Assembly: GCA_965224575.1 (NCBI GenBank)
Contig: CBDCZQ010000006.1
Location: 1,364,001-1,428,000 of the forward strand
DNA: 64,000 bases
From: QPIN01 sp965224575
GTDB taxonomy: Bacteria > Pseudomonadota > Gammaproteobacteria > Methylococcales > Methylomonadaceae
Direction of reading: 5' to 3'
The notes under the pieces: generated by a model
Databases searched by the model: none
Told to the model about the DNA's origin: nothing
Seen by the model: the letters and a program-made list of their open reading frames with translations, nothing else
In this document: piece after piece, positions 26,281-34,964 of the stretch
How the letters are laid out: every line of letters begins with the position of its first letter
How positions within the stretch are numbered: position 1 is the first letter of the stretch
Position numbers and translations under genes: made by a program

Positions 26281-26389
26281 GGGTGTGATTAAACGTAAAT
26301 TTTGTAGGTTGGGCTGCCGTCTCTATGGCAACCCAACAAACGGTATGCTAAAAATGTTAGGTTAACGTAGAGCTGTTAGCCTAACCTAC
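26281..26389. repeat. GTAGGTTGGG palindromic repeat, copy 3
   Basis: A left flank GGGTGTGATTAAACGTAAAT precedes the palindrome core at 26304-26389. The right outer arm seen in other copies is missing. It fills most of the 314-base gap between the recC start and the next gene and may carry or separate their promoters; no other feature is seen in that gap. Confidence 0.88.
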
Positions 26390-26434
26390 GCGAGAGTTGG
26401 TTTGCTGTTTTGCTTAAAGAAAAAAGGGGGCTAT

Positions 26435-26794
26435 ATGAGCTGCTGTGATGACCCAACGGAACCAGTTAAGATTAACCGAAGTGATTTAGTTAGAATTCAG
26501 CAACAGTATGGTAATTTGTTGCGTGATCTATTTACGAGTAACCCAGAAAAAGTCATATTAAAGCAATTAAATGAAGTGAATACCTATTTACGAGAGTTAG
26601 CTGCGCTTAATGCACATTCTGATTCAGTTAGAAAACATGCGATTGAATTACTAAAAAAAGAGAGCCTCCCTATTCTACAACGTATTATTGCAAAGAAAGA
26701 GAATAGTTCAGTAGAACAGTGTGCACAATTACGGATTGAGGAATTAAAAAAAGACCCTAGTTTTTTTGAAAAAGTATTTAATTCTCACACCTAA
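26435..26794 (+). CDS. Small helical protein of unknown function
   Basis: A 119-residue protein, MSCCDDPTEP..., chosen at the ATG preceded by GGGGG; the frame is open 11 codons earlier but without a site. It starts with two adjacent cysteines followed by acidic residues and is otherwise predicted to be all helix, with leucines spaced as in a helical bundle. No family is recognised. It runs head-on into the small membrane protein gene on the other strand, and their stop codons overlap by three bases. Confidence 0.65.
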   Translation: MSCCDDPTEPVKINRSDLVRIQQQYGNLLRDLFTSNPEKVILKQLNEVNTYLRELAALNAHSDSVRKHAIELLKKESLPILQRIIAKKENSSVEQCAQLRIEELKKDPSFFEKVFNSHT

Positions 26795-26964
26795 TTAACT
26801 TCTGACCAAATAACAACAGGATCTTCATCATTTGATTGAATGGGTGTTTCTTGTTGTTGGTTAAGATAGCTACCGCCTACAAGAAAAGCAAACACGAGTA
26901 AATAGATAATAGAAGCTATATATTTAACTTTTTTTGCTGCTGGGTCTGGATTATATTCATTCAT
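26791..26964 (-). CDS. Small single-helix membrane protein
   Basis: A 57-residue protein starting at MNEYNPDPAAKK, where AAGG lies ahead of the ATG; the frame extends 24 codons further upstream but lacks a good site. One membrane helix (about 16-35) is followed by a short polar tail. The stop overlaps that of the convergent 119-residue gene. It is divergent from exeA/gspA. It has no recognised family. Confidence 0.55.
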   Translation of the reverse strand: MNEYNPDPAAKKVKYIASIIYLLVFAFLVGGSYLNQQQETPIQSNDEDPVVIWSEVN

Positions 26965-27020
26965 ATTAGCAACCTTAGGAATGTACAACTTATTTGTTTT
27001 CCATTCTGTATGTATTTGAT

Positions 27021-27038
27021 TTAAGGATTCTACCATTG
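27021..27038 (+). promoter_or_regulatory. Ribosome binding site that fixes a TTG start for exeA
   Basis: AAGGA at about 27023-27027 lies nine to ten bases before a TTG at 27036. Starting there gives a protein beginning MYQQFFNFSTAPFSIAPDP, which is the usual beginning of ExeA-type ATPases. The ATG 42 bases upstream would add a 14-residue tail not seen in the family. Confidence 0.75.
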
Positions 27039-28760
27039 TATCAACAGTTTTTTAATTTTAGCACAGCTCCTTTTTCTATTGCGCCTGATCCTCATTTTAT
27101 CTATATGAGTCAGCAGCATCAAGAAGGATTAGCCCATTTATTGTATGGCATTAATCAAGGCGGGGGGTTTGTTGCCTTAACAGGAGAGGTTGGTACAGGA
27201 AAAACAACGTTATGCAATTGCTTATTAGGACGATTACCCAAGGATGTTGATATTGCTCTTATTTTAAATCCAAAACTTAGTGCTAATGAATTATTAGCAA
27301 GCATTTGTGATGAACTAAATATTTCTTATGATAAGGAATTTTCATCGCTTAAAGAGTTAATTGATGAGTTGAATGCTCATTTACTTGCAACCCATGCAAA
27401 TAATAGAAAGACAGTTGTTCTGATTGATGAAGCACAAAATTTAAGTTTAGATGTGCTTGAACAAGTTCGACTTTTAACTAATTTAGAAACAGTCAAAACT
27501 AAACTGCTACAAATAATTTTGGTTGGCCAGCCCGAACTTAAAAAGATTTTAGAAAATCCTGAATTAAGACAGCTAAATCAAAGAATTACTGCGCGATACC
27601 ATCTGAAACCCTTGTCTCTTGCTGAAACACAGAAATATATTAAGCATCGATTAAAAATATGCGGTGGAAATACGAATATATTTAACCGTAGTGCAACGAA
27701 GAAGGTTTATAAGCTGTCAAAAGGAATACCAAGGCTTATTAATGTAATATGTGATAGATCTTTGCTTGGAGCTTATGTAGAAAATACAGAATTTGTAACA
27801 ACAGATATTATTGATAAAGCAGTAAAAGAAGTACTTTCCCCATCTCAATCATTTCTAAAAGATCATGCGTTTAAAATTCTTTCTGGACTAGTGTTGCTCA
27901 TTAGTTATTTATTTCTTTCTTATTTCTTTATCAACTATCTATCTGAAAATAATGATGTGCCTGCTTTAGCGCTAGAAGAAAAAGCTGAGGAAGAAAATAA
28001 GGTCGAAAAGGTAAAAATTGAAGAAGTTCAGATAAAAAACACTAAAGATGAAGAAAATAATCAGCAATTTTCTTCTTTAGACTTTATACAAAAACCTATA
28101 CAAAAAACACGAGAGAATTTAACAAATGAACCCCGTGTTCTTCCAGAACCTACAGACTTTATTTCCCATATTAAACACCAAAATATATCTTTGTTCTCAG
28201 GTATAGCACGACTTGCCCTTTTGTGGAAGAAAACCATTCCTAGAGATACTCAATGCAAAGAATTAGAAGAAGAAGGATTAAATTGTTTATTTGGTCAATC
28301 AAGCTGGGAAAAATTAATTACTTTAAATCGGCCGGTTATCATGGAGTTTCCTATTTCAGAGACTGAAAAAAAATATGCGTTACTTTTAAAAATAAAAAAT
28401 GGTAACCCTGTTTTTCAATTTAATGGCGATAAAGTTTTTTCTATTGATGAAGTACTTGATTTATGGGAGGGCTATTATGTAATTTTATGGCAGCCACAGA
28501 CTAAAAAAATTGAAACTGTTTATCCTGGATGGTCTTTCTCAGGAGTAAAATGGATAAAAAAACAAATACTGATAAACAACCCTAAAGCAATGTTATCTGA
28601 TGATTCTAATTATTATGGCGAAGCATTAAAAACCGAAGTGATGAAATTTCAAAAACAGCATTATTTAATGCCAGATGGAATAGTTGGAGCCAATACATTT
28701 ATTTATTTACAAAATAATGACCCTTTGGATAATTCACCTAAATTAAGTTCGGTACGCTAA
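27036..28760 (+). CDS. gspA: ExeA/GspA-type ATPase for type II secretion assembly
   Basis: A 574-residue inner-membrane ATPase. The AAA+ domain (about 10-265) has Walker A TGEVGTGKT (50-58), Walker B TVVLIDEAQNLS, and sensor residues in LNQRITARYHLKPLS. One membrane helix (about 283-305) leads to a charged linker and a periplasmic part that ends in a peptidoglycan-binding domain of the PG_binding_1 type (about 505-565, MKFQKQHYLMPDGIVGANTF). Such proteins reorganise peptidoglycan so that the type II secretin can pass. It starts with TTG, with AAGGA nine bases ahead, and overlaps the start of gspB by one base. Confidence 0.92.
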   Translation: MYQQFFNFSTAPFSIAPDPHFIYMSQQHQEGLAHLLYGINQGGGFVALTGEVGTGKTTLCNCLLGRLPKDVDIALILNPKLSANELLASICDELNISYDKEFSSLKELIDELNAHLLATHANNRKTVVLIDEAQNLSLDVLEQVRLLTNLETVKTKLLQIILVGQPELKKILENPELRQLNQRITARYHLKPLSLAETQKYIKHRLKICGGNTNIFNRSATKKVYKLSKGIPRLINVICDRSLLGAYVENTEFVTTDIIDKAVKEVLSPSQSFLKDHAFKILSGLVLLISYLFLSYFFINYLSENNDVPALALEEKAEEENKVEKVKIEEVQIKNTKDEENNQQFSSLDFIQKPIQKTRENLTNEPRVLPEPTDFISHIKHQNISLFSGIARLALLWKKTIPRDTQCKELEEEGLNCLFGQSSWEKLITLNRPVIMEFPISETEKKYALLLKIKNGNPVFQFNGDKVFSIDEVLDLWEGYYVILWQPQTKKIETVYPGWSFSGVKWIKKQILINNPKAMLSDDSNYYGEALKTEVMKFQKQHYLMPDGIVGANTFIYLQNNDPLDNSPKLSSVR

Positions 28761-29644
28761 TGTCTTTTATATTAAATGCACTAAGAAAATCAGAGCAGGA
28801 AAGACTAGCTAAACAAGCTGAGTCTACAGGACATAAACTTATTGGAAAGCAAGAACAAATTGATAATAAAAAACTCCCCGTTTGGTTAATTGCTTTATTT
28901 ATTATCAATATGTGTTTGATGGCCTATTTTGTTTGGTCAGTTATGAAAAAAGATAATCAGTCTATTGAAACTGAAAAAACTATTGTTACAGAAAAACCAA
29001 AACCTTTAACACTGGATACCGTTGTTTCTGAAAAAACACGACCTTTAATACAGGACAAAGTCGTTTCTGAAAAACTGCCTCCTTCAACACCAAAGGCTAT
29101 AGATACCTTTAAAGATCCTGTTATAAATTTAGCGAAACAGAAAGAACAGGCATTTATTGCTCAACAGATTAAAGAACGAAAAGCTAAGAAAAGAAAAGCA
29201 AAAAAATTAGAAGAAATTACTCCATTAGAAAACAAACAAACTATTTCTGTTAAAAAACAAGGTGAAAGTATACCTGTAGTCGAGAGGGGGAAAATAGAAC
29301 CTCCAAAACCAGTAATTTCAAACGATGAACATAATAAAATAAAGGAAAAGGAAAAGGAAAAGGAAAAGGAAAAGGACAAGGACAAGGACAAGGACAAGGA
29401 CAAGGACAAGGACAATTCTCCCCCTTTTCTATCTGAGCTACCTTTTGAATTTAGACGTTCTGTACCTGCAATAGATTTTAATGTATTTGTTTACTCAAGT
29501 ATTGAAAATGAACGATTTGTTATGATTGACATGAAAAAATCCCAAGCGGGACAAGAGATACTAGAAGGTATGATGCTTAAAGAAATTCGTAAGAATTCAA
29601 TAGTCGTTGAATATAAAAATAAAGTTTTTCAAATTGATCGTTAA
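28760..29644 (+). CDS. gspB: GspB-type partner protein with a Lys-Glu/Lys-Asp repeat linker
   Basis: A 294-residue protein. It begins MSFILNALRKSEQERL, the cytoplasmic motif of GspB/ExeB, has one membrane helix (about 41-62), then a long linker and a C-terminal GspB domain (about 220-294) with PAIDFNVFVYSSIENERFVMID. With GspA it forms the ExeAB complex, which spans from inner membrane to peptidoglycan. The linker contains about five Lys-Glu and seven Lys-Asp repeats encoded by a perfect six-base tandem array at about 29339-29411. Its start codon overlaps the gspA stop. Confidence 0.9.
   Translation: MSFILNALRKSEQERLAKQAESTGHKLIGKQEQIDNKKLPVWLIALFIINMCLMAYFVWSVMKKDNQSIETEKTIVTEKPKPLTLDTVVSEKTRPLIQDKVVSEKLPPSTPKAIDTFKDPVINLAKQKEQAFIAQQIKERKAKKRKAKKLEEITPLENKQTISVKKQGESIPVVERGKIEPPKPVISNDEHNKIKEKEKEKEKEKDKDKDKDKDKDKDNSPPFLSELPFEFRRSVPAIDFNVFVYSSIENERFVMIDMKKSQAGQEILEGMMLKEIRKNSIVVEYKNKVFQIDR
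29339..29411 (+). repeat. Hexanucleotide tandem repeat inside gspB
   Basis: A run of AAGGAA units passes directly into a run of AAGGAC units, about 12 in all, coding for Lys-Glu then Lys-Asp pairs. Because each unit is six bases, gain or loss of units keeps the frame and changes only linker length. No homopolymer that would cause frameshift phase variation is present. Confidence 0.9.
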
Positions 29645-29657
29645 ACCTAAATCAATC

Positions 29658-29768
29658 GGGTGCGATTAAAAGTGAAGAATATTGTAGGTTGGGCTACCGT
29701 CTCTTTGGCAACCCAACACTACTTTTGCTAAAGATGCTGGGTTAACGATAGAGCTATCATCAACCTAC
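29658..29768. repeat. GTAGGTTGGG palindromic repeat, copy 4
   Basis: The left flank GGGTGCGATTAAAAGTGAAG starts 14 bases after the gspB stop; the palindrome core is 29684-29768. The right arm is partly degenerate (ATCATCAACCTAC). It probably forms the 3' end structure of the gspAB transcript. Confidence 0.88.
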
Positions 29769-29889
29769 CCATTCGTAATTGTTATAAAGAATTCAATTCA
29801 AAAACCTGCTACTATTGCAGTAATTTTTTTAATAAGAGTTCCATTTGCTTATTTTTAAAAAGCAAATTTTGAAACTAGGACACTAGAAG

Positions 29890-30927
29890 ATGACTGACTC
29901 CACAGCAACAGAAGAAGCTAGATCTAAAGGAATACTTTGGTTTTTTGGTGCCTTACTTGGCATAACACTGCTCGTTCTTATTCTATTGGGAGCATGGTGG
30001 GGCAGTGAACCAGATACTTTTGATGTAGAAGAAGAAGCAAAGATATATATCGAAAAGACTGGTACTACTTATACTCCCATCGGATTTGTTTATACTAATA
30101 CGCTTGCTCATATGGTTGAGATATTGATGAATAAACCGGGGGGATATATATCTAATGATGTTGCTCCTCCAGGGCTTTTTTTGGATAATATCCGTAGCTG
30201 GGAATATGGCGCGTTAGTTATGTTACGCGATGGCACAACCGCATTAAGGAATCACTTTGCAAGGGACCAATCCCAATCAATAGAAGATAGAGATTTGGCT
30301 AAGGCTGAGCCTTATTTTTATTATGAACCTAATTCATGGGCTCTGCCTTCTTCAGAATCTGAATACGATAAAGGCGTTGTATCATTACATAAATATATGA
30401 AGCGTTTGTATGACCCAAAAGGCAAACAAAGACGTGCCCAGTTTTATTCTCGTGCTGATAACTTATGGACTTATCTTGAGGTTGTGATCAAGCGATTAGG
30501 CGGGTTATCTACTCGACTAACAGCCAGTACTGACCGTTTTGCCGGAGCAGCAGGTATTCTCTATGACCCTAGTGGACAGTCTGAACCTCAGTTCATGGAA
30601 GAAAGAAAAAAAGGCGTAGGTAAAACTCCATGGCTGTTAATTGATAATGTTTTTTACGAAGCTCGTGGAGCAAGTTGGGCCTTATTACATATTTTACAAG
30701 CAATTAAAGTGGATTTTGGCGACATTATTTTAGATAAAAGAGCGATGAATACATTGGATAATATGATTCACGCCTTAGAAAATGCACTTACCCCAATTTT
30801 AAGCCCAATGATTTTAAGTGGTGATGGCTTTGGTATGTTTGCAAACTATTCATTGTCTATGGCTAATTATATTGCCAGAGCGAATGCGGCAGCACTTGAT
30901 TTGCGTGATTTAATGAATAAAGGATAG
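29890..30927 (+). CDS. DUF2333 family membrane protein
   Basis: A 345-residue protein of the DUF2333 family. One N-terminal membrane helix (about 15-37) is followed by a large soluble region carrying the family phrases PIGFVYTNTLAHMVEILMNKPGGYISND and APPGLFLDNIRSWEYGALVMLRD. The biochemical function is unknown. It begins a plus-strand unit with the DUF4389 protein nine bases downstream and dinB four bases after that. The link between the two membrane proteins recurs in gammaproteobacteria; the link to dinB is probably positional. Confidence 0.9.
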   Translation: MTDSTATEEARSKGILWFFGALLGITLLVLILLGAWWGSEPDTFDVEEEAKIYIEKTGTTYTPIGFVYTNTLAHMVEILMNKPGGYISNDVAPPGLFLDNIRSWEYGALVMLRDGTTALRNHFARDQSQSIEDRDLAKAEPYFYYEPNSWALPSSESEYDKGVVSLHKYMKRLYDPKGKQRRAQFYSRADNLWTYLEVVIKRLGGLSTRLTASTDRFAGAAGILYDPSGQSEPQFMEERKKGVGKTPWLLIDNVFYEARGASWALLHILQAIKVDFGDIILDKRAMNTLDNMIHALENALTPILSPMILSGDGFGMFANYSLSMANYIARANAAALDLRDLMNKG

Positions 30928-30936
30928 GGTTTCATT

Positions 30937-31242
30937 ATGCAAAAAGAAATAAACGAGAACCTAAAAAAAATAAGCACCTGGAAACGTATATTTTTTTTAT
31001 TAATTTACACGGTTATTGTAGGTATCGTTAGAATATTGCTATGGGCAATTATTCTATTACAGATTGGGTCTGCTTTATTTACTGGTGAGCCCAACCAAAA
31101 TATTTTAAATTTTGGTAAAAAATTGTCTGCTTATCTTTACCACATTCTGTTATTTTTAACCTATAACACAGATAAATTACCATTTCCTTTTTCTGACTGG
31201 AACGTCACTGAAGAACTAGACTTGCCAGATATTAAAAAATAA
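30937..31242 (+). CDS. DUF4389 family membrane protein
   Basis: A 101-residue protein with a helix at about 17-45 and a second hydrophobic stretch (about 65-78). The phrases YTVIVGIVRILLWAIILLQIGSALFTGEPNQNI and LSAYLYHILLFLTYNTDKLPFPFSDW are typical of DUF4389. The function is unknown. It is tightly packed between the DUF2333 gene and dinB, which suggests transcription as one unit. Confidence 0.9.
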   Translation: MQKEINENLKKISTWKRIFFLLIYTVIVGIVRILLWAIILLQIGSALFTGEPNQNILNFGKKLSAYLYHILLFLTYNTDKLPFPFSDWNVTEELDLPDIKK

Positions 31243-31246
31243 CAAC

Positions 31247-32332
31247 ATGGCAGAAGACCCATGCCGAAAAATCATCCATATTGATATGGATGCTTTTTTT
31301 GCTGCGGTTGAACAACGCGATTTTCCAAAATATCAAAATAAACCCATCATTGTCGGGGGAAAACCTGATAGCAGAGGTGTTGTCGCGACCTGTAGTTACG
31401 AGGCCCGTCAATATGGTATCCATTCAGCAATGCCTTCTTCTCAAGCCTACCGTTTATGCCCACAGGCTGTTTTTGTAAAACCTCGCTTCGAAGCATACAA
31501 AGAAGCTTCTTCTATGATTAGGCAAATATTTTCAAACTATACCGAATTATTTGAACCGTTATCTCTTGATGAAGCCTATCTTGATGTTAGTAACAATATA
31601 TCCCATCAAGGATCAGCAACACTTATTGCTAAAGATATTAAGGCTTCTATTCTAAAAAAAACACATTTAGTCGCATCAGCTGGTATTTCCTACAATAAGT
31701 TTCTGGCTAAAATTGCTTCTGATATGGATAAGCCCGATGGACTTTATTTGATAACTCCAGAGCAAGGGAACCAATTTGTTGAAAAACTAAGTGTCGGAAA
31801 ATTTCATGGCGTAGGAAAGGCAACTGAAAAAAAGATGCATGCTTTAGGGATAAAAACAGGAATTGATATTAAAGAACAATCACTTCATTTTTTACTAAAG
31901 AATTTTGGAAAAGCAGGGCAATATTATTACAACATCGCCAGAGCTATAGACCATCGACCAGTAAATAATCACAGATACAGTAAATCTGTAGGTGTTGAAA
32001 CCACTTTTCAAGTCGATATTAAAGATCGTCATCAAGTTTTACAACATTTAGATCAACTTTTAGCCAAAGCATTAAAAAAACTAGAGGCTAAAAAAATGAC
32101 GGCTCAAACCTTAACGGTAAAGATTAAATACCATGATTTTGTACAAATCACCCGTAGTCAAACTTTATCAAAGATAATTACTGACACAACCGAGAAAAAT
32201 TTAATTTTAGAAAAATTATTAAAAAATACAGAAGTAGGGCGACGTAAAATCAGATTGCTAGGTGTTACCCTGTCATCATTGAAAGACCCAACACAATTGT
32301 TAAAATACCGACAGATGGACTTGTTTGAATAA
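31247..32332 (+). CDS. dinB: DNA polymerase IV
   Basis: A 361-residue Y-family translesion polymerase. Active-site motifs are IHIDMDAFFAAVEQRD near the start and PLSLDEAYLDV (about 103-113), with SYEARQYGIHSAMP as the steric-gate region. The thumb has two helix-hairpin-helix-like stretches (KFHGVGKATEKKM), and the little-finger domain ends in YRQMDLFE, a beta-clamp binding-like tail (QMDLFE). The length is normal. It sits at the end of a three-gene unit, four bases after the DUF4389 gene. A family B element begins at the last base of its stop codon. Confidence 0.95.
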   Translation: MAEDPCRKIIHIDMDAFFAAVEQRDFPKYQNKPIIVGGKPDSRGVVATCSYEARQYGIHSAMPSSQAYRLCPQAVFVKPRFEAYKEASSMIRQIFSNYTELFEPLSLDEAYLDVSNNISHQGSATLIAKDIKASILKKTHLVASAGISYNKFLAKIASDMDKPDGLYLITPEQGNQFVEKLSVGKFHGVGKATEKKMHALGIKTGIDIKEQSLHFLLKNFGKAGQYYYNIARAIDHRPVNNHRYSKSVGVETTFQVDIKDRHQVLQHLDQLLAKALKKLEAKKMTAQTLTVKIKYHDFVQITRSQTLSKIITDTTEKNLILEKLLKNTEVGRRKIRLLGVTLSSLKDPTQLLKYRQMDLFE

Positions 32333-32531
32333 AGGGTACCTCTATTAATTGTGGATGAGAAAATTGAGAACCAAAATATTCAAGATCAAGGCGAAATCCG
32401 CACGTAATAGGGGGCTATTGCGAAGGATTTCAAAGCTTCCGCTCCTGCCCCTCACCTACATCCGTGTAGACGACACAGAGATTGGATATTTTGGACTCAA
32501 TTTTTCATTCATCAATTAATAGAGATGCCCT
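32332..32531. repeat. Family B inverted-repeat element, copy 2
   Basis: A 200-base copy bounded by AAGGGTACCTCTATTAATTG and its complement ATCAATTAATAGAGATGCCC. The interior shares TATTCAAGATCAAGGCGAAA and the TTGGACTCAATTTTTCATTC arm with copy 1, and has an extra 40-base segment around 32437-32480. It fills the gap between dinB and convergent darP, starting on the dinB stop codon and ending seven bases from the darP stop. Confidence 0.85.
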
Positions 32532-32538
32532 AAATACT

Positions 32539-33108
32539 CTATACCGCATTCATTATTAACTCTTTTAAATACTGATATAAAAGTCGTGATGATTTAGGTG
32601 GCTTTTCTTCCTTTACTTCTTTTTGTGCATTACGCTGGAGCTGTCTTAAATGCTGATGATCTGCATTTGAATATTGATTTAATAGCTCAGTTAATACTTC
32701 ATTTCCATGGCTAGCTATTAATCTGTCTCTCCATGTTTCTGCTTGGTGATGCTCTCTTACACCATGAGCACTTTTTGTTTTAATCCGATTAATATTTTCC
32801 ATGATTTTCATCAGGTCAATATCTCGTAAATGAGCAGTAATAAACTTAAGTTGCCGTTTTCTGGCTGGCTTTGTAGAAGGCATTTTTTTTGCAGCTACAA
32901 TTGCATTTTCAATTGATTCGGGTATTTCCATAGTAGCTAACTGAGATTCTGTTAAATGTGTCAACTCCTCAGCCAAAACAGATATTTCAGCAATATCTCT
33001 TTTTATTCGGGTTTTATTAGGCCGTATTGCATAATATTCTATTAGCTCCCCATTTTCATCATATTCTGGCTCTTCATCTCCACCATATGCTATATCACTG
33101 TTTTTCAT
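32539..33108 (-). CDS. darP: Ribosome-assembly protein DarP (YjgA, DUF615)
   Basis: A 189-residue highly charged helical protein. RPNKTRIKRDIAEISVLAEELTHLTESQLATM, KKMPSTKPARKRQLKFITAHLRDID and the C-terminal SRLLYQYLKELI match the DarP family, a factor bound to late 50S ribosomal precursors. It follows a two-helix membrane protein gene by three bases and a DNA glycosylase gene before that, all on the minus strand. The gene order is probably an operon of convenience, and its 3' neighbour is a family B element. Confidence 0.92.
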   Translation of the reverse strand: MKNSDIAYGGDEEPEYDENGELIEYYAIRPNKTRIKRDIAEISVLAEELTHLTESQLATMEIPESIENAIVAAKKMPSTKPARKRQLKFITAHLRDIDLMKIMENINRIKTKSAHGVREHHQAETWRDRLIASHGNEVLTELLNQYSNADHQHLRQLQRNAQKEVKEEKPPKSSRLLYQYLKELIMNAV

Positions 33109-33111
33109 GTA

Positions 33112-33297
33112 TTAAACCATCGCTATCAAAAAGACTACAAACATGATGACAAAACCAATAGGTACTAGAAACCCCATCCAGTCAGATTCAGCATTTTTTC
33201 CCATCTTTAGTGATGCCCGGATTCCAGGTTTCATCCAAAAAATAACACCAAGTGCTATAACACCTAGTAATAAGTTTTCCCAAATTGAAAATTCCAT
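33112..33297 (-). CDS. Small two-helix membrane protein
   Basis: A 61-residue protein with hydrophobic segments at about 6-22 and 44-60 and a basic loop, MKPGIRASLKMGKNAESDW, between them. The stop lies three bases before the darP start and the start 11 bases after the glycosylase stop, with GGAG ahead of the ATG, so translation in the operon is likely. The family has no assigned function that I recognise. Confidence 0.75.
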   Translation of the reverse strand: MEFSIWENLLLGVIALGVIFWMKPGIRASLKMGKNAESDWMGFLVPIGFVIMFVVFLIAMV

Positions 33298-33308
33298 CAG
33301 CTACTCCT

Positions 33309-33908
33309 TTATTCAGCGCGAGTTGCCTTATTATAATCTTTTATTTGTTTTTCCCAAATCGCAGTTTTTTGATGCAAGGTCATTGTTGCATGAGCTGGGC
33401 TGGTTGAAGGTAATCGGCAATAGTGTAAATAAGAAAATTGCTCATTCATTGTTGGAAAAACATATTTTCTATAAATAGTTTCTGCCTTAGCACCATTAAA
33501 ACATACCTTTTTTATTGCTGTATGTGTGGAAAAAAATTGATAAAAATCATTAGTTTTTATTGAATCCATTTTAATCGCAGTATCAAGGCTACCCTGCCGG
33601 AAACAACTTTGTAATACATCCCATACTGCGATATTATTTTTTATAAGCAATTGTTTTCGTTGCTTATAGTTCGGTATTTGATGGGTAGATTTATTAGTTA
33701 ATATAGAGAGTATGATTGGCCAAAATGCATTTCGCTCATGTCCATAATATTGCTGTTTTTTTAGTGATGTTTCGCTAGGCATTGAGCCTAAAATTAATAA
33801 CGTTGCATTCTTTTGGGCTATGGCTGTAAATCCGGAAATATTCTTCACAACACTCAATTTACTCTTAAAAATAAATTCTACCTTACCGATATATTTGAGA
33901 TAATGCAC
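33309..33908 (-). CDS. Uracil-DNA glycosylase superfamily, deoxyinosine glycosylase type
   Basis: The 199-residue frame contains the family 6 (hypoxanthine-DNA glycosylase) signature: LLILGSMPSETSLKKQQYYGHERNAFWPI, with the catalytic-site Ser/Glu loop, and the C-terminal LPSTSPAHAT. The enzyme should remove deaminated purine from DNA. The upstream start at 33908 is GTG with no good binding site; GTG at 33848 or TTG at 33857 would give about 180 residues, closer to the family's usual size, so the real start is uncertain. It is divergent from rdgC, with 27 bases between the annotated starts. Confidence 0.85.
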   Translation of the reverse strand: MHYLKYIGKVEFIFKSKLSVVKNISGFTAIAQKNATLLILGSMPSETSLKKQQYYGHERNAFWPIILSILTNKSTHQIPNYKQRKQLLIKNNIAVWDVLQSCFRQGSLDTAIKMDSIKTNDFYQFFSTHTAIKKVCFNGAKAETIYRKYVFPTMNEQFSYLHYCRLPSTSPAHATMTLHQKTAIWEKQIKDYNKATRAE

Positions 33909-33935
33909 GTTTTTTTATTAACGATAATACTTGCC

Positions 33936-34847
33936 ATGTGGTTTAAAAACCTAGCTCTTTACCGATTTACCGAACCTTTTACCTTATCCGCTGATGAACT
34001 TGTAGCGAAAATAAACGATAAACGCTTTCGTTCCTGTGGCAGTCATGATGAATTTAGTATGGGCTGGACTTCACCCGTAGGCAATACAGTAGAGCAGCTT
34101 ATCCATGAATCCAATGGGTTTATGATGTTATGCCTGAAAAAAGAAGAAAAAGTTATTCCTGCAGCAGTTATTGCTGAAATGCTTCAAGAGAAAGTGTCAG
34201 AAAAAGAAGAGCAAGAAGCTAGAAAACTATCTAAAAAGGAGCGAACTGCTTTAAAAGATGAGTTGATATTTGAGCTTTTACCTAGAGCCTTCTCATTCTC
34301 AAAAAAAACTTATGCTTATATTGACCCTAAAGGTGGCTGGATAGTGGTAGATGCGGCTTCTGCAAAAAAGGCAGAAGATTTACTTAGCTTTTTACGAAAA
34401 TGTATCAGTTCATTACCAGTGGTACCTATTAATACGATTGATAAACCAGTAATTATAATGACCCAATGGCTATTAAATAATAATTCTCTCTCTAAAGACT
34501 TGGTGATTGAAGATGAATGTGAATTACGCTCTCCAGAAGAAGATGGAAGTATTATTCGTTGTAAACGTCATAATCTTGGTTTGCCAGAAATAACTAATCA
34601 TTTAGATACTGGTAAGCAAGTAATAAAACTAGCCGTAAACTGGACGGATCGTTTGTCTTTTATTGTTGATGAAAACCTTTCAATTAAACGTTTAAAATTT
34701 CTGGATTTAATACAAGACCAAGTCGCTGATACCGAAGCAGAGGATGAAATTTCTCAATTTGATGTGGATTTTTCAATTATGTCTTTAGAACTGTCAAATT
34801 TTATACCGCGTTTAGTTGATATATTTGGGGGAGAAAATAAAACATAA
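33936..34847 (+). CDS. rdgC: Recombination-associated protein RdgC
   Basis: A 303-residue protein, the same length as E. coli RdgC. It begins MWFKNLALYRFTEPFTLSADEL and contains FRSCGSHDEFSMGWTSPVG, the family pattern. RdgC forms a ring around duplex DNA and restrains RecA. The frame is open 41 codons further upstream, but the family start is this MWFKN. No clear ribosome binding site is visible. It is divergent from the glycosylase; it lies a few kilobases from recB and recC, both linked to recombination. Confidence 0.94.
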   Translation: MWFKNLALYRFTEPFTLSADELVAKINDKRFRSCGSHDEFSMGWTSPVGNTVEQLIHESNGFMMLCLKKEEKVIPAAVIAEMLQEKVSEKEEQEARKLSKKERTALKDELIFELLPRAFSFSKKTYAYIDPKGGWIVVDAASAKKAEDLLSFLRKCISSLPVVPINTIDKPVIIMTQWLLNNNSLSKDLVIEDECELRSPEEDGSIIRCKRHNLGLPEITNHLDTGKQVIKLAVNWTDRLSFIVDENLSIKRLKFLDLIQDQVADTEAEDEISQFDVDFSIMSLELSNFIPRLVDIFGGENKT

Positions 34848-34964
34848 GTGATTTTTGAACTAGAATTATATAAAATCAATAAATCATGCAAGTTCTTGGT
34901 TAAGTGTACTTCAACTTTGGAAATAATTAATGTAGGTTCCTTGGCCAAGGATATTAAAAACAAT

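Noticed and set aside
26994..27035. ATG start for exeA at 26994
   Set aside because: A 14-residue extension is not seen in ExeA proteins and TTG at 27036 has a better-placed AAGGA site.
29161..29415. Minus-strand open frame of Ser-Leu and Ser-Phe repeats opposite gspB
   Set aside because: It is the complement of the Lys-Glu/Lys-Asp hexanucleotide array; no binding site, and the plus-strand gene is well supported.
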